Shown one piece after another: positions 13,444 through 21,619 of a stretch of 64,000 nucleotides of DNA. Every line of letters starts with the position of its first letter. Positions within the stretch are counted from its first letter, which is position 1. A model generated the notes under the pieces. That model ran no database searches. It saw only the letters and a program-made list of their open reading frames with translations, and was not told the origin of the DNA. The translations under genes and the position numbers were made by a program. The DNA is from CAMDMI01 sp044379485 (lineage in GTDB: Bacteria > Bacteroidota > Bacteroidia > Cytophagales > Flexibacteraceae), in the NCBI GenBank assembly GCA_044379485.1, contig JBIPOE010000014.1, forward strand, positions 1 to 64,000, written 5' to 3'.

Positions 13444-15885
13444 TTGGAAGCCGTTGCAACTATTTTGAAAAAAAATACTATTAAAAATTTGAAACCTATT
13501 TTACCTGAAGGACTCACAAGGGAGCAAGTCCTGGAAGACTACCTAACAGGTTGTGAAAGCCGCCAGATTAGTCTTCTAGGCCGAAAAGAGGTTTTTTCCG
13601 GAAAAGCAAAATTTGGAATTTTCGGAGATGGAAAAGAGGTTCCACAATTGGCTATGGCAAGAGTTTTCGAAAAAGGGGATTTTCGATCTGGTTATTACAG
13701 GGATCAAACTTTTATGATGGCAATTGGCCATTTAACTAGTCAGGAGTTTTTTGCCCAATTGTATGCACATCCAAGCATAAAAGATGAACCAAGTTCAGGA
13801 GGAAGGCAAATGAGTTGCCATTTTTCAAGCCGTTTTTTGGATGAAAATGGAGATTGGAAAAGGTTGACAGATTCAAAAAACTCAACTTCTGATATTTCTC
13901 CAACAGCAGCTCAAATGCCTCGTCTATTGGGACTTGCGTATGCTTCCAAATTATTCAGAAATAATCCTGAGCTAAAAAAATACGATAATTTTTCTATCAA
14001 TGGAAACGAAATAGCCTTTGGAACCATTGGCAATGCCTCCACTTCTGAAGGTGTATTTTTCGAAGCCATGAATGCGGCAGGGGTGCTTCAGGTACCAATG
14101 CTGGTTTCGGTTTGGGATGATGAGTTTGGTATTTCAGTTCCAAAAGAATATCATACTACCAAAGGTTCAATATCTGAGGTAATGAAAGGTTTTGAGCCTA
14201 CTGCCACCGAAAGAGGAATTAAAATATTTACTGTTAATGGTTGGGATTATCCAGCCTTAATTAAAACCTATAGAAAAGCCGTTGAATTGTGTAGAACGCA
14301 ACATGTTCCTGTTTTGCTTCACGTCCTGGAACTTACACAGCCCCAAGGCCACAGCACTTCTGGTTCCCATGAGCGCTACAAAACCAAAGAAAGGCTACAA
14401 TGGGAAAAAGAAAACGATTGCCTTCCTAAAATGAGGGAATGGATGCTTGATACTAAAATTGCAAGTGAAGAGGAATTAAAAGCCATTGAAGATAAGGCCT
14501 TTGAATTGGCAAAATCTGCCCGTTCTCAAGCATGGAAAGCCTTTAACAATGATTTTAAAGCAGATTTTGATCAGGCACTTTCATTAATAGAGGAAGGTAT
14601 TCAAAACCCCGAATATTCAAATGAATTAGAGGCAATCAGAACTCATTTAAAATCAGAACAATTTCCGGTACGTAGTGATACATTGAAAGCTATTAATCAA
14701 TCGCTCCGTGCCTTACGACATTCATCAGGCAATTTAAAAGAAAGATTTTCCACACTAAGGAAATCCATAGATGTAGAAAACTACGAAAGATATAACTCAA
14801 ATCTATATAGCCGTTCTTCTTATTCCGCAAAACGAATAGAAGAGGTTTTGCCTGTATATAATGAGGACTCTCAATTGATGGATGGAAGAGAAATTTTGCA
14901 GGCATTCTTTGATAAAACATTTGCAGCCAATCCTTTGGTGTTTGCGATAGGTGAAGATGTTGGTAAAATCGGAGATGTTAATCAGGGTTTTGCTGGTTTA
15001 CAGGAAAAGTATGGAGAGATCCGGATTACAGATACGGGAATCAGGGAATGTACAATTGCCGGACAAGGAATTGGTGCAGCCATGCGTGGAATGCGTCCCA
15101 TTGTTGAAATTCAATATCTGGATTATTTAATGTACGCCTTGCAGATTTTAACAGATGATCTGGCTACCATTCAATACCGAACAAAAGGCGGACAAAAAGC
15201 GCCCCTAATTATAAGAACCAGAGGTCACAGACTTGAAGGCGTTTGGCATGCGGGCTCGCCATTAAGCGTAATAATAAATTCACTACGAGGCGTTTATGTA
15301 CTCACGCCAAGAAACATGACCAAGGCAGCTGGCTTTTATAATACACTGCTAAAATCCGATGAACCAGGTTTGGTTATTGAATGTTTGAATGGCTACCGCT
15401 TAAAAGAACAACTTCCGGAAAATATTTCTGAAATCACGGTTCCAATTGGTGTGCCAGAAATTTTAAGAGAAGGAAAAGACATAACAATTGTTACTTATGG
15501 TTCCATGACCAGAATTTGCATGGATGCTGCCAATTTGCTTTCCGCAGTTGGGATCGACGCCGAAATCATTGATGCACAGTCCCTTCTTCCCTTTGATATT
15601 CATCACATGGTTGTTAAAAGTCTTCAGAAAACGAATCGGATTATTTTTGCCGATGAGGATGTTCCAGGTGGAGCCACAGCTTACATGATGCAGGAAGTTC
15701 TTGAAAATCAAGGTGGTTACAAATTCCTGGATGCCCAACCAAAAACCATAACTGCACATCCACATAGACCTGCTTATGCCTCTGATGGGGACTATTTTTC
15801 AAAACCAAGTGCGGATAATGTTTTTGATGTGGCTTATGCTTTGATGTCAGAATCCAATCCTCAATTGTTTCCAGCCATTTTATAA
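13444..15885 (+). CDS. 2-oxoacid dehydrogenase E1, fused alpha and beta subunits
   Basis: An 813-residue thiamine-diphosphate enzyme carrying E1alpha and E1beta in one chain. The alpha part (about 1-350) has the ThDP motif region GNASTSEGVFFEAMNAAG (from ~192) and FGISVP; the beta part (from ~479) has GEDVGKIGDVNQGF, DTGIRECTIAGQGIGAAMRG and the C-terminal transketolase domain (ITIVTYGSM, DEDVPGGATAYM). It decarboxylates pyruvate or a branched-chain 2-oxoacid and passes the acyl group to a lipoyl E2. No ATG lies near the N-terminus; TTG at 13444 is the best start, following a TACATTTG box. A linker of more than 100 residues joins the halves. E2 and E3 genes are not adjacent, so substrate class cannot be settled by context. 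Confidence 0.88.
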   Translation: MEAVATILKKNTIKNLKPILPEGLTREQVLEDYLTGCESRQISLLGRKEVFSGKAKFGIFGDGKEVPQLAMARVFEKGDFRSGYYRDQTFMMAIGHLTSQEFFAQLYAHPSIKDEPSSGGRQMSCHFSSRFLDENGDWKRLTDSKNSTSDISPTAAQMPRLLGLAYASKLFRNNPELKKYDNFSINGNEIAFGTIGNASTSEGVFFEAMNAAGVLQVPMLVSVWDDEFGISVPKEYHTTKGSISEVMKGFEPTATERGIKIFTVNGWDYPALIKTYRKAVELCRTQHVPVLLHVLELTQPQGHSTSGSHERYKTKERLQWEKENDCLPKMREWMLDTKIASEEELKAIEDKAFELAKSARSQAWKAFNNDFKADFDQALSLIEEGIQNPEYSNELEAIRTHLKSEQFPVRSDTLKAINQSLRALRHSSGNLKERFSTLRKSIDVENYERYNSNLYSRSSYSAKRIEEVLPVYNEDSQLMDGREILQAFFDKTFAANPLVFAIGEDVGKIGDVNQGFAGLQEKYGEIRITDTGIRECTIAGQGIGAAMRGMRPIVEIQYLDYLMYALQILTDDLATIQYRTKGGQKAPLIIRTRGHRLEGVWHAGSPLSVIINSLRGVYVLTPRNMTKAAGFYNTLLKSDEPGLVIECLNGYRLKEQLPENISEITVPIGVPEILREGKDITIVTYGSMTRICMDAANLLSAVGIDAEIIDAQSLLPFDIHHMVVKSLQKTNRIIFADEDVPGGATAYMMQEVLENQGGYKFLDAQPKTITAHPHRPAYASDGDYFSKPSADNVFDVAYALMSESNPQLFPAIL

Positions 15886-15974
15886 TTGAAGGAAATTGTA
15901 CTTGTAGAAAAAAAGGTTTGCACCATTCCATTTCTAAAAAAAAACTACCTTTCTGGTTCTAGTATTGATTTAAA

Positions 15975-17075
15975 ATGCAAAACCAAAAAGTAGTAATCAA
16001 TATCGTTGACCAGCTTTCCTCTGTAAATTTTGGCATTTGGCACGCTGCAATAGCTTCAGCGGAGGCAATGTTGAAATTATTTAATATTAAGTCGGTTTTG
16101 GTTGCCCCTGTCTCTGATTTTGAATTCAATGCAGAAAAGTTTCCTTTTGTTGAAGTTTACAGAATTGAGAAAACCGGAACAGATCAGGCCAAAGAATTTT
16201 TAAAAAAATTCGATCCTGAAACTACGGTTGTGGCCACTCATGGTGCATGGCAGTTTCCCACCAAATGGGGAGATTGTGCAAAATCCTTAGGATTTTCCTG
16301 GATTTATACACCACATGGCATGCTCGAACCATGGAGTATGAGTCAAAAACGACTTAAAAAGTGGATCTATTTTAATTTAATAGAATCCATTCTTGCAAAA
16401 AAAGCAACTTTAATCAGAGCAGTAGGTAAGCCTGAAGCCATAAACTTGTCAAAGGATTTTTCAAATGTAAAATTGATTGCCAATGGCATTTACATGTCTG
16501 ACATTTTACCGATTGAAAAACCAAATGCGCCAATTCAAATCCTTTTTCTGGCCAGACTGCATGTTAAAAAGGGAATTATGCCTCTCCTGGAATCTTGGAA
16601 AAGTTCAAAGTTGACAGGCAACTCCAACTATGTTCTTAAAATAGCTGGAACAGATGACGGAGAGTTACAAAAAGTAACAGACTTTATAAGTCAAAATCCA
16701 GGGCTAAATGTTGAGTTTTTAGGTCCACAGTTTGGCGAGGAGAAGCGAAAGCTATTGATGAACAGCCACTTCTATATTTTGCCCTCTTTATCTGAAGGCT
16801 TTCCGGTTTCAGTAATTGAAGCCATGGCAGCCGGATTGGTTCCTATCATTACCAAAGGTTGCAATTTTCCGGAGGCATTCGAAAATGGACATGGGATTGA
16901 AACCAGCCAAAACATGAAAGTGCTCATTGCTACCCTAAATGATTTGCTCAATTGGCACCAATTGCAGAGGGAAAAAATGGCTGAAAATTGTCAAACATTT
17001 GTGAGAGAGCACTATACCTGGGAGAAAATTGCTGAGCAACAATTCAAGGCATTCTTTCCCAAGGTTTATAACTAG
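15975..17075 (+). CDS. Family 4 glycosyltransferase (GT-B fold)
   Basis: A 366-residue GT-B glycosyltransferase. The donor-binding motif is clear in SEGFPVSVIEAMAAGLVPII (about residues 272-291), with the ExxxxxxxE pair, and ARLHVKKGI at ~196-205 is the typical start of the C-terminal Rossmann domain. The N-terminal half (INIVDQLSSVNFGIWHAAIA, HGMLEPWS) binds the acceptor. No signal peptide or membrane helix is seen, so it should act at the cytoplasmic face, transferring a sugar from a nucleotide donor to a glycan or lipid precursor. It stands alone, transcribed toward sppA; a TACCTTTC sequence close to the -7 consensus lies ~25 bp upstream of the ATG. Donor and acceptor are unknown. Confidence 0.85.
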   Translation: MQNQKVVINIVDQLSSVNFGIWHAAIASAEAMLKLFNIKSVLVAPVSDFEFNAEKFPFVEVYRIEKTGTDQAKEFLKKFDPETTVVATHGAWQFPTKWGDCAKSLGFSWIYTPHGMLEPWSMSQKRLKKWIYFNLIESILAKKATLIRAVGKPEAINLSKDFSNVKLIANGIYMSDILPIEKPNAPIQILFLARLHVKKGIMPLLESWKSSKLTGNSNYVLKIAGTDDGELQKVTDFISQNPGLNVEFLGPQFGEEKRKLLMNSHFYILPSLSEGFPVSVIEAMAAGLVPIITKGCNFPEAFENGHGIETSQNMKVLIATLNDLLNWHQLQREKMAENCQTFVREHYTWEKIAEQQFKAFFPKVYN

Positions 17076-17118
17076 GTAGTTAGTTTCCAAATTCAAAATC
17101 CAATCAGGCTTTTGGCAA

Positions 17119-17150
17119 AAAAAAACGGCCCTCAAAGAGAGCCGGTTTTC
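17119..17150 (-). terminator. Rho-independent terminator of sppA
   Basis: Read on the minus strand, an ACCGGCTCTC arm pairs with a GAGGGCCG arm with one bulge and is followed by nine Ts. It lies ~20 bp after the sppA stop. On the plus strand the 3' side carries only four Ts, so it mainly serves sppA but may also stop readthrough from the glycosyltransferase gene. Confidence 0.7.
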
Positions 17151-17171
17151 GATGTAAAGCTTTACAGCTTA

Positions 17172-18932
17172 TTAGTTCAAGATGAAATCGTAAGGCATGC
17201 GGGCTTGAATCCCTTCCATGCTCCGTAATTTTTTGATTTGGCTTACTACGGGATAAAACTCACCAAGTTCCATTTTCATGAATTTTATTTTGGCCTCACC
17301 TCCCAACTGCTCCATAATCTGCTCAAAAATATTCTTTTCTATTGGCAAAAGCTTGATTCTATAATCTTTTCCAATCTTGGACTGGGCGGCTGCCAATTCA
17401 ATGGCCTTTTCCATTCCACCAAGTTCATCAACCAATCCATTTTGTTTTGCCTCCAGACCAGACCAAACTCTGCCACCAGCAATTTTCTTAAGATTTTCAA
17501 CACTCATATTTCTACCTGCAGCTGCTTTGGTGGTAAAGGATTCATAAATCTTATTCACCTCATTCTGAATTATTTGCCTTTCTCCATTTGTAAATGGTCG
17601 GGTTCCATTTCCAATATCAGAATAAGCGCCGGTTTTTACGCCATCAAATGTGATTCCCAATTTGTTTTTAAACATGTTTTGGGCATTAAACATCAAGCCA
17701 AAAACACCAATCGATCCGGTAATTGTGTTTGGATGGGCCACAATTTTATTACAACCCATTGCCATATAATACCCACCGGAAGCAGCCACATCAGACATGG
17801 AGGCTATGATTGGTTTTACCTTTTTTGTCAATTGAATTTCTCTCCACATCACATCAGATGCAAGGGCTGAACCACCTGGAGAATTAATTCTAAGTACAAC
17901 TGCTTTTACCTTTTTATCGTTTCTGGCTTTTCGCAAAGCTTCACATATTTTATCAGAACCGATAGACTCTGCATCTCCCTTTCCAGATCCAATTTCACCA
18001 GATCCAAATATGATCGCAATTTTATTTTCAGAAACTTCTTTTTCCTCCTCATTAGCCGCCTTTTTATACTTTCCATACGTGATGAAATTAATGTCATCGT
18101 CCTTTTCTACACCAATCTTTTTTCTAATCGTGGATAGAACCTGATCATAATAAGCAACTTTTGAAACCAAACCCATACTGGCCGCATCTTCTGCACTTCT
18201 AACTTTCATACTGTCAGAAATTTGTTTGGTGGTTTCTACTGTCAGATTTCTACTTTGGGCAACCTGAGAAATGTTGTAATTGTTGATGCTGTTTAAAAAT
18301 GAGGTGGCCTGTAATCTATTGGCATCACTCATGTTTTCCCTAAAGAAGGGCTCAACAGCAGATTTAAACTCCCCTACCCTAAAGATTTCCGGCTGAATTT
18401 CAAGCTTTTCCATTGCCCCTTTGAAAAACGGAATGTTAGAAGACAAACCGTTGAATTCAACTAATCCTTCTGGATTTAAGAAAATACTATCTGAAACTGA
18501 GGCTGTATAATATGTAGCCTCAGAAAAATATTCCCCGTAGCTATAAATGAATTTCTTAGATTTTTTAAATTCCAGAAGCGCAGCACGAAGTTCTTCGTTT
18601 GTGGCAAATCCAATGCTATTGAAAGATCCTTCAATCAAAATCCCTTTAATCTTTGAATCGTCCTTTGCCTTTAAAATGGCCTTTTTCAATTCATAAAGGC
18701 CCATGGAGGCTGGAGGTGCACCTGGTAAATCCAATTCTGCAAATGGATCTTCCTTTTCTCTTTCCACAATTTGCTGATCCAGTTTGATTTTCAAAACTGA
18801 ATTGTCTTTAACAGATACGGTTTTTTCGCCACCTGCAGCAGCACCTATTCCTATTAAAATAAAAATTGAGATAATCGAAAAAAGGAAAAGGCCTAGTATT
18901 GTGGCGAACGTATATTTGAAAAAACTACCCAT
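17172..18932 (-). CDS. sppA: Signal peptide peptidase SppA (long, 67-kDa type)
   Basis: A 586-residue membrane serine protease with one N-terminal helix (about 8-33) and two tandem S49 domains, the arrangement of E. coli SppA. The catalytic dyad is visible: K190 in GEFKSAVEPF (N-terminal domain) and S385 in DVAASGGYYMA (C-terminal domain). NSPGGSALAS and GSIGVFG are further family motifs. The enzyme sits in the cytoplasmic membrane facing the periplasm and degrades cleaved signal peptides. Length matches the family. A TACTTTTG -7 box lies 22 bp upstream of the ATG and a terminator follows the stop, so the gene appears monocistronic. Confidence 0.93.
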   Translation of the reverse strand: MGSFFKYTFATILGLFLFSIISIFILIGIGAAAGGEKTVSVKDNSVLKIKLDQQIVEREKEDPFAELDLPGAPPASMGLYELKKAILKAKDDSKIKGILIEGSFNSIGFATNEELRAALLEFKKSKKFIYSYGEYFSEATYYTASVSDSIFLNPEGLVEFNGLSSNIPFFKGAMEKLEIQPEIFRVGEFKSAVEPFFRENMSDANRLQATSFLNSINNYNISQVAQSRNLTVETTKQISDSMKVRSAEDAASMGLVSKVAYYDQVLSTIRKKIGVEKDDDINFITYGKYKKAANEEEKEVSENKIAIIFGSGEIGSGKGDAESIGSDKICEALRKARNDKKVKAVVLRINSPGGSALASDVMWREIQLTKKVKPIIASMSDVAASGGYYMAMGCNKIVAHPNTITGSIGVFGLMFNAQNMFKNKLGITFDGVKTGAYSDIGNGTRPFTNGERQIIQNEVNKIYESFTTKAAAGRNMSVENLKKIAGGRVWSGLEAKQNGLVDELGGMEKAIELAAAQSKIGKDYRIKLLPIEKNIFEQIMEQLGGEAKIKFMKMELGEFYPVVSQIKKLRSMEGIQARMPYDFILN

Positions 18933-18954
18933 TAAGACTTATTTAAATTTTTCC

Positions 18955-18962
18955 CAAAAGTA
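18955..18962 (-). promoter_or_regulatory. Bacteroidota-type -7 box of sppA
   Basis: The minus strand reads TACTTTTG, an exact TAnnTTTG match, 22 bp before the sppA ATG. A TTTTG sequence occurs 16 bp further upstream, slightly close for a canonical -33 element. Confidence 0.55.
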
Positions 18963-19306
18963 TTGATTTTATAAACAGCAAAAGCCCTGACTTTTTACAA
19001 ATGGAAAAAACACAACTCTAATCTGCCAAAAAGGTAGAACAATGGTTTTTTTATTCGCAAATCAACTTCAAGTTCTTCTTTTATTGAGTTTAGAAATTGG
19101 CAAACTTCAAAAAATCAATTGACTGATTTTCAATATAATATCCTTTAAATAATTCCTTCATTTAAAACTCCGATAACATCCGGCAACCAAATTTAAAAAT
19201 TAATCAATAACCGATTGAATTATTCAATACTTTATTTCAACCATTTAACCCAATCCTGAAATTAAATTAAAACCCTTTCTTACTTTCGCCATCATTTTAA
19301 AGTTTT
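18963..19306. other. Divergent AT-rich intergenic region between sppA and the DPP-IV gene
   Basis: About 340 bp separate the two divergent genes. I see no gene, repeat or RNA structure. The right end has CTTACTTTCG about 25 bp before the ATG at 19307, one base off a -7 box, and probably carries the rightward promoter. Confidence 0.4.
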
Positions 19307-21478
19307 ATGAAAGGACGATTTTTAATTCTTGCTTCTATATTTTTAACAATGAGCAACTTATCTGCTCAACAAAAGAAAAACATCACGCTTGACGACATTT
19401 GGAAAAATCCAATCTGGCGGGCAGAAGGCATAGAAGATATTAATTGGTTTAAAAGTGGTGATAAGTATTCCGCCCTAAAGGATGAAAACATAGAGGTTTA
19501 TGACATTAAATCTGGCCTGAAAATAAAAACCCTCATTGAAGGCAAAGATCTAAAAATTGACACCGCCCAAATTGGCATTCAAAACTACACGCTGAGTCCG
19601 GATGAAAATATGGTTTTGATTGAAACCGGAATTGAACCCATTTATCGAAGAAGTTCAAAGGCCTTTTTCTTTCTCTACAATCTAAGCACTAAGAAATTAA
19701 GTGCAATTTCTGCTGGTAAAAAAATATCATTGGCCACTTTTAGCCCTGATGGAAAAAGCATTGCATATTGTTTTAAAAACAACTTGTATGTAATGGAGAT
19801 TTCAAGTGGGAAAGAGACTCAAATAACCACAACAGGCAAAGCAAACGAAATCATTCATGGCAGTTCAGATTGGGTATATGAGGAAGAGTTTGAATTTTGG
19901 AAATCATTTCATTGGTCACCGGACTCAAAAAAAATAGCCTTTTTAAGTTTTGATGAAAGGCAGGTTCCAACCTACAACATGCAAAAGTGGGCAGGCTTAT
20001 ATCCAAAAGATTACACATTCAAATATCCAAAAGCTGGTGAAAAAAATTCAAGAGTAGATGTTTCCATTTACAATCTGGAAACGGCAAAAATACTTGACAT
20101 TCAGGAAGGCGCAGAAAATGATCAATACATAGCACGCTTCCAGTGGACAAAAAATCCAAACCTACTTTCTGTAAGGAGAATGAACAGGCTGCAAAACAAA
20201 ATAGACCTGCTTCATATTGATGCAGCGACTGGAAACGTGCAAACCGTTCTTACCGAAACTGCAAAAACCTTTTTTGAAATCAATGACGACCTTACTTATC
20301 TGGACAATGGAAAAGAATTTATTTACAGTACAGATTTATCTGGCTATCAGCATATTTATCTGTATGGGATGGATGGCAAATTGATACGGCCTGTAACCGC
20401 TGGCAATTGGGAAATAAGCAGCTTTCTTGGCCTGGATGAAAAGAAAGGAACACTATATTATATGAGTTCAGAGGATGGCTCCATCCAGAAACAATTGTAT
20501 TCCATTTCCATTTCAGGAAAAAACAAGAAAAGGCTAAGCCAGGGAGCGGGCACACATCAGATTAGTTTTAATCCTTCATTCACATATTATATAGACGATT
20601 ATCACACAGCTTCCCAGCCTCCTGTTTATAGTTTAAATCATGCAGACGGAAGGCTTATTAAAGTTTTAGAAGACAATAAGGCCCTGAAAACCAAGTTAGA
20701 ATCGTATCAAATTGTAGCTAAATCTTTTTTCGAAATCACCACTGAAAAAGGCATAAAACTGAATGCCTGGATGATAAAACCAGCCGACTTTGATCCATCT
20801 AAAAAGTATCCGGTTTTGATGCATTGTTATGGAGGGCCTGGCCATCAATTGGTAACTGACGCCTGGGGCGGACCAGACTTTTTCTGGTATCAAATGCTTG
20901 CAGCCAAAGGCTATATCATTTTTTGTGTGGACAATCGTGGAACGGGTGGAAAAGGATCCGAATTTAGAAAATCAACTTACGCCCAATTGGGCAAGCTGGA
21001 ATGCGAAGACCAGATTGATGCTGCCAAATACATGGCCAAACAAACCTATGTAGATGCCAGTCGTATAGGCATTTGGGGTTGGAGCTTCGGCGGATATCTT
21101 ACCAGCCTTTGCCTAACCAAAGGGGCTGATGTTTTTAAATCAGGAATTGCCGTTGCACCTGTAACCAACTGGCGATTTTATGATTCTATTTACACAGAAC
21201 GTTATCTGAAATTGCCATCTGAAAATGCAGCAGGATATGATGAAAACAGCCCTGTAACTTTTGCGGACAGGCTGAAAGGCAATTACTTATTGGTTCATGG
21301 AACGGGAGATGACAATGTGCATTTCCAAAATGCAGTATCTATGGTAAACGCTTTGGTAAAGGCCAACAAAAAATTCGATTCATTTTACTATCCAGACCGA
21401 AACCATGGCATTTATGGAGGAAATACCAGGAACCACTTGTACAATAAGTTAACGGATTTCATTCTGGAAAAACTATAG
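19307..21478 (+). CDS. Dipeptidyl-peptidase IV family serine peptidase (S9)
   Basis: A 723-residue secreted peptidase with a signal peptide (residues ~1-21, ending SNLSAQ). The N-terminal part is the DPP-IV eight-bladed propeller, including DWVYEEEF with the Glu pair that binds the substrate N-terminus. The C-terminal alpha/beta-hydrolase carries the triad S593 (GWSFGGY), D668 (HGTGDDNVHF) and H700 (DRNHGIYGG). The enzyme releases X-Pro or X-Ala dipeptides from peptide N-termini, probably in the periplasm. Length and motif spacing match the family. It follows a long intergenic region and has no cotranscribed neighbour. Confidence 0.92.
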   Translation: MKGRFLILASIFLTMSNLSAQQKKNITLDDIWKNPIWRAEGIEDINWFKSGDKYSALKDENIEVYDIKSGLKIKTLIEGKDLKIDTAQIGIQNYTLSPDENMVLIETGIEPIYRRSSKAFFFLYNLSTKKLSAISAGKKISLATFSPDGKSIAYCFKNNLYVMEISSGKETQITTTGKANEIIHGSSDWVYEEEFEFWKSFHWSPDSKKIAFLSFDERQVPTYNMQKWAGLYPKDYTFKYPKAGEKNSRVDVSIYNLETAKILDIQEGAENDQYIARFQWTKNPNLLSVRRMNRLQNKIDLLHIDAATGNVQTVLTETAKTFFEINDDLTYLDNGKEFIYSTDLSGYQHIYLYGMDGKLIRPVTAGNWEISSFLGLDEKKGTLYYMSSEDGSIQKQLYSISISGKNKKRLSQGAGTHQISFNPSFTYYIDDYHTASQPPVYSLNHADGRLIKVLEDNKALKTKLESYQIVAKSFFEITTEKGIKLNAWMIKPADFDPSKKYPVLMHCYGGPGHQLVTDAWGGPDFFWYQMLAAKGYIIFCVDNRGTGGKGSEFRKSTYAQLGKLECEDQIDAAKYMAKQTYVDASRIGIWGWSFGGYLTSLCLTKGADVFKSGIAVAPVTNWRFYDSIYTERYLKLPSENAAGYDENSPVTFADRLKGNYLLVHGTGDDNVHFQNAVSMVNALVKANKKFDSFYYPDRNHGIYGGNTRNHLYNKLTDFILEKL

Positions 21479-21619
21479 CATTGTCAACAACATCTTTCAT
21501 AACCAGTGTTATTCAGGTATCGATTCAGAAAAAACTTACTTTGTTTGTTTAATGAATTAAGAGAAATCTCGTATTCAGTGGATTAAAGCTTATTGCAGAG
21601 GTAAGGGAATTTACCCGCA

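Noticed and set aside
17238..17870. 210-codon open frame antisense to sppA
   Set aside because: It lies wholly inside the well-supported sppA gene, encodes a low-complexity Phe/Asn/Ser-rich product and has no family resemblance.
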